NCBI RefSeq assembly: GCF_023078275.1 | Contig: NC_062990.1 | Location: 9,873,549 to 9,937,548 of the forward strand | Direction of reading: 5' to 3' | From: Leguminivora glycinivorella | Taxonomy: Eukaryota > Arthropoda > Insecta > Lepidoptera > Tortricidae | Length of the DNA stretch: 64,000 bases | In this document: one piece after another, positions 42,306-54,300 of the stretch | Layout: each line of letters opens with the position of its first letter | Numbering within the stretch: the first letter of the stretch is position 1 | Notes under the pieces: generated by a model | Told to the model about the DNA's origin: nothing | Databases searched by the model: none | The model's input: the letters and a program-made list of their open reading frames with translations, nothing else | Position numbers and translations under genes: made by a program

Positions 42306-45300
42306 GTAAACTTTCATTTTACATCACACTTTCGGAAAGAGGACTTTTCTTTCGTGCCGGCCCGGTTGAAGTGACAATCGTTGATGCTGCAGATGTACTG
42401 CGAAAAGATGCCTTTGTATTGTTACGGAAACATACGAACGTATCATGCTATTTCAGTCAGTCTCAGTACAAGATGTACTGACATTGACTGAACTAGCATG
42501 ACTGAAATACGAAAGTTTCCGGAAAAATACGAAGGAGACCCTTTTCACACTACATCTGTCTGTACCTACGTGGTGATCAAAATTGAGTCTGTCTCTGTCG
42601 CGCCACTACTGAAGAGCGATAGGGAGATCTAGCCACGGTGTTTTCAGTCAAAGGAAATAGTAAATCCGATGTACTTTCGATATGTTTAGGAAAATTAACG
42701 ATAGAGGGCGTAAAAATCAATTATATGCCGTAGTGCAAGTTGTTCGCTAGATGTCACTGTTACCCCCGCAAACTGGGTAATGACTTGTTGTCATAAAATG
42801 TGTAAGTATTTTTTCCCCTCACTAGCTCGGAAACACGTGTTTTGTCCTTTAATACCAGCGGGTAAAAACGCATTTTATCCACTAGTGGGTAAAGTAATTT
42901 GACCTTGAATAAAGTTAAATTAACTGCTTTAAAATTGATAAAAGTAGGTGAATCTAGTAATAAAGATGATTTACCACCTGTGGAACTACTGGAAGCAGTG
43001 ATTAAACGCATTTTTGGGTTGTAGTTTCCTCGCTACAGTGAGGGGAAAAATTTTGTGTTACACTCGGGTGCAAATGTATTTTACTTCTCGTGTGTTAAAA
43101 AACTCGCAAGTTCAGGATTCTATTTTCGAACCACTCGCTTCGCTCGTGGTTCAAATATAGAATCCTTTCGCTTGCTCGTTTTTCAATTCCACACTCGGCG
43201 TTAAAATACAACTTTGCCCCCTTGTATAACAAATAACTATTTGATGTCCAAAATTTTCGCTAGATGTCACTGTACCACCCGCAAACTAGCGAACGGCATT
43301 CTATGGCTAATTACATAATTATATTAAATTGTTAATTTATGTCATCTTTTTTGGCAAATAAGTTAGCGTTCAAATATTTATTAATGTGACTGGTTGATGA
43401 ATGACCTATTTAGAAATCCCGCCATAAATATGTGGCGTTCCATGTTTAAAGGGTCCACATGCTTTATGTTCTAAAAGGAACCTTTAGGCATGGAAAGTCA
43501 CTTGAAAAGTTGTCGTAACTTAATAATAGATGGCGCTGCATTCGAAAATCTTGACTGATAACTCTATACCATACTATTCAATATACTCTATGGATCTAGC
43601 TACGATACGCTTACGTTACGAAGCCTTAGGGCCGGTTGCAGAAGTGTTGCGCAAGTTGCGGAAACTTTCCAAAAAAATATTAAATTTCTTGAAAAATTCA
43701 CGAAACTTTCACCAAAAATAAAGGCAATTTAAATTTATGAAATGGAAAGTTTTTATCTATACAATTCTGTCCCGGTAAAGCAATTAGCGGTATCTCGAAA
43801 TCAAAAATATGTATTTGTAAATAGAACTGTCAGTTAGAAAACGTAAGGTATATATTTGAATTAAAATTTTATTTGGGATACCGCCAATTGCCTTATGACG
43901 GCAGTAAATTGTCCTTACATAGTATGGAAAGTTTCCGAAGTTTTCCTGTGTGAAAATTTAAGAATTTTGGGAAGTTTCCGTTGGCACATCAGTACAGCAA
44001 GCCATCTGTCACCGTTAAAGCGTTCGTTAAATTTAATTGTATGGGAAGTTCCATAGACGTCTGTTGTGTGAAGATGATGTGTCTGTCAAATGGGGTTGAT
44101 ACAACTGGCCCTTAAGCGACTGTTACTTCTGCTAGGCAGGCTGTTAGAAAGGATGTGTCACGTGGTAGAAAATTAATTCCACCTTGGGCGTTAATACTTG
44201 GATCTCTCACGATGCTCAGGGTGGCTAGCCGAATGGCACAATCGCTCACGAAACGCTCACGAAACGAAGCGCTAGTAGATATCTATCTCTATCGCGCTTG
44301 CGTATTGGCGCGACAGAGCCAGCGGCGTATCGCTTTCGTTTGGCGTCGGAGAAATGCCATTCGGCTACGGGGCCAGGGTGGCTAGCTGAATGACACAATC
44401 GCTCACGAAACGCTCACGAAACGAAGCGCTAGTAGATATCTATCTCTATCGCGCTTGCGTATTGGCGCGACAGAGCCAGCGGCGTATCGCTTTCGTTTGG
44501 CGTCGGAGAAATGCCATTCAGCTACGGGGCCAGGCTTTTTATTTTAGAATTCTTTGGCTTCTTTAAGGATACCTTTTCATAAATAAGCAAGTAGGGTGCA
44601 TAACGGTAATTTCGAAAGTCGTATTTTGAAAGTCACATAAAAATCACCATTGTTTCCATCATATCAAGTTTCGAAATTACCCGAACATTTCTGTGCTTCG
44701 AAAGTACCCCAATGCACCTTATGTAATTTTGGTCCCTTGTGATACAATTTACTATTGTTATTTTCTGATTTAACCCTTACGATGGCAATGGAGACGTCAT
44801 GTTTATTACATCACGCTTTCAAAAGGGATTTTCGTATATTCATCTTTCTAACAGTTCAAACAGTTCCGTCAAGCGCCTGAGCATATATAATAGCAAATGA
44901 CGCAAATGTGCCAAAGAAGTCAAGAGAAGTCCACTGCACATTGCAGACTTCTTCGAGTTCTAGGCACAGGGTGCGTAGCCAAATGGCACAACCGCTCACC
45001 AAACACTCACGAAACGTTAGTAGATATCTATCTCTATCGCTCTTGCATATTGGCGCGACAGAGCCAGACTACCTTTCGCGGCGTTTCGTTTTCGTTTCGC
45101 GTCGGAGAAATGCCATTCGGCTACGGGGGCCTGGTCCCACCAAAAGCAAGTAAACTATGAGCTTATTGGCTATAAAAAGGAACAAAAGATTGTCGCCTCC
45201 GTGTAAATAAAAGAGAGAGCAATTTGTGGTTCATAGCTCGGCTACGAACTAACTCTCCCGCGCTATCATCGCGTCTAATACCTTCCCATACAAAAATGTT

Positions 45301-48300
45301 CTTATTTTGAAATTGTTGGATTTTAATGAAAATTTGCACATACAATGACACATTCGTTTTTTTGCTCCAACCTATACGACTAAGTATAGGGAAAAACAAT
45401 TTCGTATCAACGAACTCAACGAGGCAAACACTTGCCAAGATGCAATCAATGAAACCCCCGACGCAAAAACGACGGGGTGTTATAAGTTTGACGTGTCTTT
45501 CTGTCTGTGTGTGTGTCAGTCTGTGGCATCGTAGCTCCCAAACGGATGAACCGATTTAGATTTTTTTTTGTTTGAAATTGAGTTAGTCGGGAGTGTTCTT
45601 AGTCATGTTTCATAAAAATCGGTCCACAATGTCGCGGTCGGGGGCTTTTCAAAATTTTAATTTTGTGGTTAGGTTATTTTAAATAAAACCTTTCTGCTTT
45701 TTCAGAGGATGAGGACGGGCCTATTCCGAACGCCACAATCCTCACCAAACCAGAGGTGTACAAAGTGCCTATAGGAAAAGGAGTGCGGCTGGAATGCAGG
45801 ATCGATATCCCAGGTAAGGCCACATAATATAATATACTAGCTTTTACCCGCGGCTTCGCCCGCGTAATAAAAGTATTCTTATTGAAACGTGTACAAAAAA
45901 TAAGATTTTTCATTTGGATCCGTAGGTTTCTTTGTAGGTACATCTGTCCGCGATTATTTCGATTCAGGTAAAGCGGGGCAATTCTCGTCGACTGGGGGGG
46001 GGGGGGGGACTTTATAACTGATCTATTTGCTGTACGGTCAGCCAAGAAAGAGGTTTACCACTTTTCGACTCTATTGATTGAAAAGTGGTAAACCACTTTT
46101 TTGGCTGACTGTACCTTACACATATTACTATTGTTTTAAATGAAATTCTTGCAACGATTGTAGAATTGTTACACAGCGACAACGGCTTAGGTAGTAGGTA
46201 CGAATATGTATGTATTTTACCTATATAAATATTTATACTGGGGAAACTTCATACAACCCACATAGCCAGTATCTCGACGCTATGGTCGGTAGGGTAAAAA
46301 GTACTTCCTTGCATTATCGCTTACAATTTTTTCCATTTTGCTTATACTTCCTGCAAACGTAAACATATAAAAGGCAAGCAAACGACGATCTTCTTACAGC
46401 ACATTGAATGTAATAGGTATTACGAATGCAGGATACTCGCCAATGCCTACTTAATCCCTTCCCACTGAGCCGCCTGCATTTTACACTGCCAAGATATCGA
46501 TTGCCGACCGATTATTCCGACCCCAATCCCTATTCGTATCCCCGTCCCTATCTCTATCCTTGTCCCCGTCCCCGTCCCCGTCCCCGTCCCTCCCCTATCC
46601 CTATCCCCGTCCCCGTCCCCTATTCCTATCCCTATTTCTATCCCTATCCCTATCTATCCCTATCTCTATCCCCATCCCCTATCCCTGTCCCCGTCCCCGT
46701 CCCCGTCCCCGTCCCCGTCCCCGTCCCCGTCCCCGTCCCCGTCCCCGTCCCCGTCCCCGTCCCCGTCCCCGTCCCCGTCCCCGTCCCCGTCCCCGTCCCC
46801 GTCCCCGTCCCCGTCCCCGTCCCCGTCCCCGTCCCCGTCCCCGTCCCCCTCCCCGTCCCCGTCCCCGTCCCCGTCCCCGTCCCCGTCCCCGTCCCCGTCC
46901 CCGTCACCGTCCCCGTCCCCGTCCCCGTCCCCGTCCCCGTCCCCGTCCCCGTCCCCGTCCCCGTCCCCGTCCCCGTCCCCGTCCCCGTCCCCGTCCCCGT
47001 CCCCGTCCCCGTCCCCGTCCCCGTCCCCGTCCCCGTCCCCGTCCCCGTCCCCGTCCCCGTCCCCGTCCCCGTCCCCGTCCCCGTCCCCGTCCCCGTCCCC
47101 GTCCCCGTCCCTGTCCCTGTCCCCGTCCCTGTCCCTGTCCCTGTCCCTGTCCTTGCCCCTGTCAAATTATCATGCTAGGAGGTGAACTTTGAAAAATCCT
47201 TTCTTAGTGCTCCTCTAAGGAACTTCCGTGTCAATTTGAAATCTCTTGAACCAGAAGTAAAGATAAAAACTAAACCTATACTTATGGCTATTTTGGATAT
47301 TTTAACCCCATTGCACAACAACAGGGGAGAAAATTTCTTTTGCACCTCATTAGATTTTAAAATCGTTGTATTTATCGTGATCAGCGACCCGATAAACCAT
47401 AAAAACGATACCCATATTGTGTTTTTAACTTTACCCCCTTTGCACCCCTTTAGGGGTCAAATTTTCAAAATAAACCTGAAACATGTATTTAGTCATATGT
47501 CTTTAGGAATCCTCCTGTGAAGTTTCATACAAACTTTGAACCCCCCATTTCACCCTTTTAAAAGGAGAATTTTGAAAAATCCTTTCTTAGTGCTCCTCTA
47601 CGCCATATAAGGAACCTATGTGCCAAATTTGACATCTCTAGGACCAGCGGTTTCGGCTGTGCGTTGATATGTCAGTCAGTCAGTCAATATCTTCTTTTAT
47701 ATATTTTTTTGATATTTAAACCCCATTGCACCACAACAGGGGAGAAGGTATTTCACTTCCGCCTCGTTAGATTTTAAAAACGTTGTATTTATCATGATCA
47801 GCGACCCGATAAACCATAAAAACGATACCCATATTGATATTTTTACTTTATCACCCCCTTTTCACCCTTTTAGGGGTTAAATTTTCAAAAAACCTGAAAC
47901 ACGTATTCAGTCATATGTCTTAAGGAATCTTCCTGTGAAGTTTCGAATAAAATAGTCAAACTAATCTTGTTTCCCCATACAAACTTTGAACCCCCATTTG
48001 ACCCCCTTAGGAGGTGAATTTTGGAAAATCCTTTCTTAGTGCTCCTCTACACTATATAAGGAACCTACGTGCCAAATTTGAAAGCTCTAGGACCAGCGGT
48101 TTCGGCTGTGCGTTGATATGTCAGTCAGTCAGTCAGCTTCTTCTTTTATACTTATATTTAGATAAAATAGTACAAGTACAGAAGGCTCACTGCTTTGATG
48201 GTCACAAAATGCCGCCTATCATAATTCTTACCTACATTAACAAACGGACAGCACGCGTGCAGCCGACAATGAGTTCTATTGCGCCGCGCGAAGGTCTTCA

Positions 48301-51300
48301 CCACTGAATAAGCCGCAAATGCGCGGCCGCCGTTATGTTCTTTGTAGCTCGGTGAAGGAATCGCGGTGTGAACCGCCCCTGGTATGACCCCCAAAAGAAT
48401 CATACCATTGGGTATAAAAATGGTCATACTTATTGTATGGACTCACATATATTTTGGTGGTTTCGTCACGTAGACATGGAGTCTCCCGTCTAAATTATCT
48501 AAGAAGTCATAGCTTATAAAAATATAGCAGGCGGCCAGAATACTAAAAATATTACTCATGAAGGCTAGACCCGCCATAGGCTATACATGTCATCTATTTT
48601 GATTTATAGCACTTATAATGCAGTCGTCCCGCTGTCTAGCGGCCATGACAGTTACCCGGACGCGCGTGCAATGCGCATACTTTTCGGCGCCAAACACCTA
48701 ACAATATTCTTATTTCAAAGTTATAACGTTCACTTTTGACCACTTCAGTTTACAGCTATCGCGTGCGTACGATTTTGGCGCCACCGGATTTGACGTTGCG
48801 TCATTTTTATTACCTATGAATAATTTATCAGTTTCATAGATAAACCTTAATGTTTTAACAATAAAGTTGAATTGATAGTTATCAGTGTGGATGTTGGACA
48901 TTGTTTTATGACTTTTTTATGCTGATTTTGGACTTCCTCGACCTGGGTGATACAATGACGCCACCGAATTTCCGTTTATGTATTTAAAATACTTAGGGGA
49001 AGTCCACAATTAAACCATTATTGGAAGCATCCATACTAAGGGCCTATTTACACGGTGCGTTAACCCGTTACGTAAATATCCTAGTTTCTTTACATGTAGT
49101 TGATTTGTGAGCTGTAGGTATTGTCCCAGCAGTCCGCAATGTATCTAAAATCGCAGGTGACTTCTCATACCATGTAAACGGGCCCTTATATGTATAGTAG
49201 AGATGGGCCGAATATTCGGTAAATATTCGGTATTCGGCATATTCGGCAAGTTTTTCAATGTTCCTATTCGGCCGAATAATTCGGTTGCTTTGCCGAATAT
49301 TTAACGAATAAACAAAGTAAAAAATAATGAAGATCTTACGTATTGTTGGATAATAAGCTCCTATTTTAGTAGCTTTCTAAGGAACTACTAGAAAGAGATA
49401 ATTGCCTATACGTCAAAATACAAATACAAAGTTGGAAAAACCGTAGTTTAAGAGTTGAGAAGAGTTTAGAGTTGTTTTAACTAAGTTTTAGTTAAATTCA
49501 CTAAATCGTAATAACATAATATGTAGTTCTAGTAACATATGTAACCATTATCAATCTTTTAATAGTTTTTTCTTAACATCCGCTTTCTAAATATGGCGTA
49601 ACCGAATATTCGGCCGAATGTTCGGTTCGGTAAGAGCTAAACCGAATGTTCGGTCGAATATTCGTATTCGGCAAAGTCCATATTCGGCCCATCTCTAATG
49701 TATAGTTAGTATAGTGTCGCTCTTTCTAATCCCTTGTAAGTGTGCAATTTTTTTCGCAATACAATGATTTATTAGTTCTCTCTATACACATGCAATGTTT
49801 AGTATTGTATATACCTCCAAGAAAGCTGTCACTCGTAGCAAAGATGCATTTATTATGTGTATAAAGATTTCTAATCAAGTGCCGGACGAGATTAAGAATT
49901 TACACAAGAACATTCAATCGATTCAAAAAAAATTACTTATTATATAATTATCAAATTAACGAATTTCTCAACTATACATAAGTTAGGTTATTTAATAGAT
50001 TAGATTGTAAGTACATTATGCATGCCTGTAAGGTAGTTTTAGCTAGTGATACCCCTGAAGTATACACTTGTATTCCTAGATATATATTTCCACCTTTCTG
50101 TACCTAAAACTGTGCGTAATAAATCACTTCATTTCATTTCATTCAGATCACATAGCTAAATAATGTATGTAGACAAAACTACCACATTGCTTAAAGTCTG
50201 TGCCTTAAGCTATAATAGGAGTGAAATGAAACTCGTTTTCGTGAGTGATATGAACTGAAAAGCTCAAAAGCCCATATTTTTCACTAGGCCAATAACATCT
50301 GCTTTTTTTTTTAGATACGATGGTAACCTGGATGAGGGGAGACATAGGCCTGGTCGTGCTTGGAACACAACTGGCTGATCCGAACAAGTATCAAAAGTAA
50401 GTACCTACCTCTGTGACTACACCGAAAAGCGACTGGTAAATATCAAATGACATTTCACACATAAGTTCAGATAAACTCAATTGGTACGAGCCGGGTTCGA
50501 ACCCGCGACCTCCGGATCGAAAGTCGCACGCTCTTACCGCTAGGCCACCAAGCGCTTCTTCAATCCCTGTATCGCTTGGAAATACCTACCATTTTTAGGG
50601 TTAGCTCATTGACACAGCAAGCGATAGACGAGACGTGGCATATTTAGTTGGCGAAATAAGTCCCTATCCCTACATACATTCGTAATGCAATATGTAACAT
50701 CTAAATATATGTAAAATGTGTTTCAGGAACGGTACTGACCTCATTATCCACAATGTGGTGCAAGCAGATGCAGGTGGCTACCAGTGCAAGGTTGAGCAAA
50801 CGCCTCCCGTTCAAATTGAGCATCAGATCGTTGTTGAGCAGGCAGCACAAATTACTAGTAAGTTCATTTTGTAAGATTAAACGAATAACAGTGAAACACA
50901 GGGCAGATGAGAAGCCCAATTATAATTTTAAAAAACCGGCCAAGAGCGTGTCGGGCCACGCTCAGTGTAGGGTTCCGTAGTTTTCCGTATTTTTCTCAAA
51001 AACTACTGAACCTATCAAGTTCAAAACAATTTTCCTAGAAAGTGTTTATAAAGTTCTACTTTTGTGATTTTTTTCATATTTTTTAAACATATGGTTCAAA
51101 AGTTAGAGGGGGGGGGGGGACGCACTTTTTTTCCTTTAGGAGCGATTATTTCCGAAAATATTAATGTTATCAAAAAACGATCTTATTAAACCCTTATTCA
51201 TTTTTAAATACCTATCCAACAATATATCACATGTTGGGGTTGGAATGAAAAAAAAAATCAGCGCCCACTTTACATGTAGGGGGGGTACCCTAATAAAACA

Positions 51301-54300
51301 TTTTTTTCCATTTTTTATTTTTGCACTTTGTTGGCGTGATTGATATACATATTGGTACCAAATTTCAGCTTTCTAGTGCTAACGGTTACTGAGATTATCC
51401 GCGGACGGACGGACGGACGGACGGACGGACAGACAGACATGGCGAAACTATAAGGGTTCCTAGTTGACTACGGAACCCTAAAAAAAGATCAATTGAGCAA
51501 ACGCCTCCCGTGCAGATTGAACATCGGGTCGAGTTGTATTAGAGATAGCAGCACAAATTACGACCATTTTTGTTTTTGCTACTGGTAGTAGTAACTACCC
51601 CTAATTGCTAAGAGCGGTCCTGATTCTTGAAGTTTCATGTGCTCTGTCTACCCCTTATGGAAATACAGGCGTATGTAGATATTTGATATCAAAAGATTTT
51701 TATTGTGCTCTGTCTACCCCTTATTGAAATACATGTGTAAATAAACTTATATTGACCGGGATATAGACCGTGATTACCTTTTTGATTTTTGTCGAGCTCC
51801 CGATATTTCGACGCAGTTGCATGCATCATGATCACGGAAAACTGACGAAGGCGGGTGGATGTTAAAGTTGTATAGACAGCGCGCGTCACTACGTTTGTTC
51901 AATTCTGACTTCACCGGTTTTTTACACAAACAAATCACTGGATTCCATACATTAGATAGTTTGAAGCCATCCTCACGATTGAAATTTTTATATTTGTGAA
52001 TCTCAATGGCTTCTCTTACCAATCTCGGTATGTAGTGGCGTTCCGTCGAAATTACCTTAGGACTATGCAACTCGATCCAATGATTTGCAATGAGTGACAC
52101 TGTGAGTGTAGTGTGTTTGGACAGACCATCGAGTGTGAACGCGACCAGTGGTAACGCTGAAAGTGAACGCAGCCGACGCGCGCGAAGGAGGGTAGATCGC
52201 GCGCTGTCTATACAACTTTAACATCCACCCGCCTTCGTTAGTTTTCCGTGATCATGATGCATGCAACTGCGTCGAAATATCGGGAGCTCGACAAAAATCA
52301 AAAAGGTAATCACGGTCTATATCCCGGTCAATATAAGTCTGATGAAAATAACCGTGAATCATTCAAAACTCTTATGTGTAAATAAATGTCTGAAATCAAA
52401 AGGTTTTTAAAATATATTGGAACTAAGTAAACAGAATATTTTGTTTGTATTTTCAGGCATCTCAGCGTCGGATGACGGCAAGCCAGCCCCAGGGTCGGAT
52501 CTCACCCTGTCCTGCAGTGCTACCGGCATCCCCGCCCCGAAGATCATCTGGTCGAAGCTGGTCAATGGACAGGTCAGTAAAATATTAGAGACGTTTGGTC
52601 GAAGGTAGTCAATGTACTGGTCAGTTTGTTTGCTTGATGTAAAACAAAATAAATAAATAAATATTGGGGGACACCTTACACAGATATTAGCCTCAAACTA
52701 AGCAAAGCTTGTACTATGGGTGCTAAGCGACGATATATATACTTAAATAGATAAATACATACTTATATACATAGAAAACATCCATGACTCAGGAACAAAT
52801 ATCTGTGCTCATCACACAAATAAATGCCCTTACCGGGATTCGAACCCAGGACCGCGGCTAAGCAGGCAGGGTCACTACCGACTGAGCCAGACCGGTCGTC
52901 AAAAGCTTTTTCATCATCCTCCCTGCGATATCCCGGCCACGGCGCATAGGAGCCTGGGGTCGGCTTTGACAACTAATCCCAAGATTTAGCGACTGCCATC
53001 TGACCTTCCAACCCGAAGGGTAACTAGGCCTTATTGGAATTAGTCCGGTTTCCTCACGATGTTTTCCTTCACCGAAAAGCGACTGGCAAATATCAAATGG
53101 CATTGCGCACTTAAGTTTCTAAAAACTGATTGGTACGAGCCGGGGTTCGAACCCGCGACCTCCGGATCGTAAGTCGCACGCTCTTATCGCTAGGCCACCA
53201 GTGCTTTTTTAATTTCAATAAATGTGACAGAAAACAAAAGCTTTCTGTCACATTTATGTATCTTATGGTATTGTAGGCTTATAATTAGTGACGTTAGGTC
53301 AGAAGACAGTACGGTTCCCAGCACCACCACCAAGTTTTTAGCACCAATCGGGGGTCCCGTATGTCGGTAGACGGTAGACGGTAGGTAATTCCTACGGACC
53401 AGGGTACACACTCGACCCCCTAATAAAGTTCACATACCAGAGAAGAGTCCAAGTTTCAAAAGAAATTCTAATAAAACGGACCATAATCTTGATGTTAGGC
53501 CGAATTGTTTTAGTTCAGTCTTTAGTTTACATATTCTTTTTTTAAATTACAGAACGCAAAGATCGGTGAAGGAGCCGTCCATACCATCAAGAACGTGAAG
53601 GCGGAAGATTCTGGCACCTACTACTGCTATGCCATGGGCACCACCAACGCTGATACGAAGACTATTGAAGTCTCTGTTAGAAGTACGTATTATTCTACTA
53701 TTTGAGAGTTTTTGACGTTTTATTACGTTACAGGTCGAGTCACGAAAGCTGGCACAAATGGAATGAACGAAACTTTGATTGTGTGAGTGACACCTGCATC
53801 GCTATACAATCGTAACTGTCAAGAGCCACCATTTTATTGGTTAATCTGTTACACACATACACATTTTCATTCACTCATTCGTTCCATTAGTGCCAGCTCT
53901 TGTGAATTTGCCTGCTCAATAGCATAAACATTATTACGGAAGATTACATTGTATGTAGATAGTGAACAGCGCCCCAAACGGTTATTTACTACAACCAAAA
54001 ATTAGCATTTACCTTACCGTTTTCGCTATAGGGTAACGTATTTTAAAATGTTAACAAGTCATGGATGAGGCTCTGTATTCTATAGAAATGATTTGATGAT
54101 GTCACGCCGCGGTATGGAGGTGAGGCGTAAAGCGTAGCGATGGGCGACACGATAAGCGTCCGCCACTGTCATCCAAGTCTATAAGTTTTGTTAGTTCGCT
54201 CGAAACTGAGCGAGGTGCGTGCTTATGTTACAGAAGTATACATACGCGTCATTCTACCTATTAACTATCTGTACAGGTACAAAGTAAAAGTAGAGGTTCT

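Noticed and set aside
42230..42481. 83-codon single-exon gene
   Set aside because: Its first 25 codons are exon a of the Ig gene; the remainder reads past the GT donor at 42306 into a repeat with inverted GTACATCTTG-type words.
46426..47192. Long plus and minus frames of 170-250 codons (PV, PR and TG repeats)
   Set aside because: They are translations of the CCCCGT microsatellite in intron 2; every frame is open for lack of stop codons.
49205..49690. Regulatory array of ATTCGG sites
   Set aside because: The sites belong to the ends of the hAT MITE and are better explained as transposon sub-terminal repeats.
50495..50556. tRNA gene on the minus strand
   Set aside because: A- and B-box-like words are present but acceptor pairing is absent and the unit continues into a SINE body shared with four other loci.
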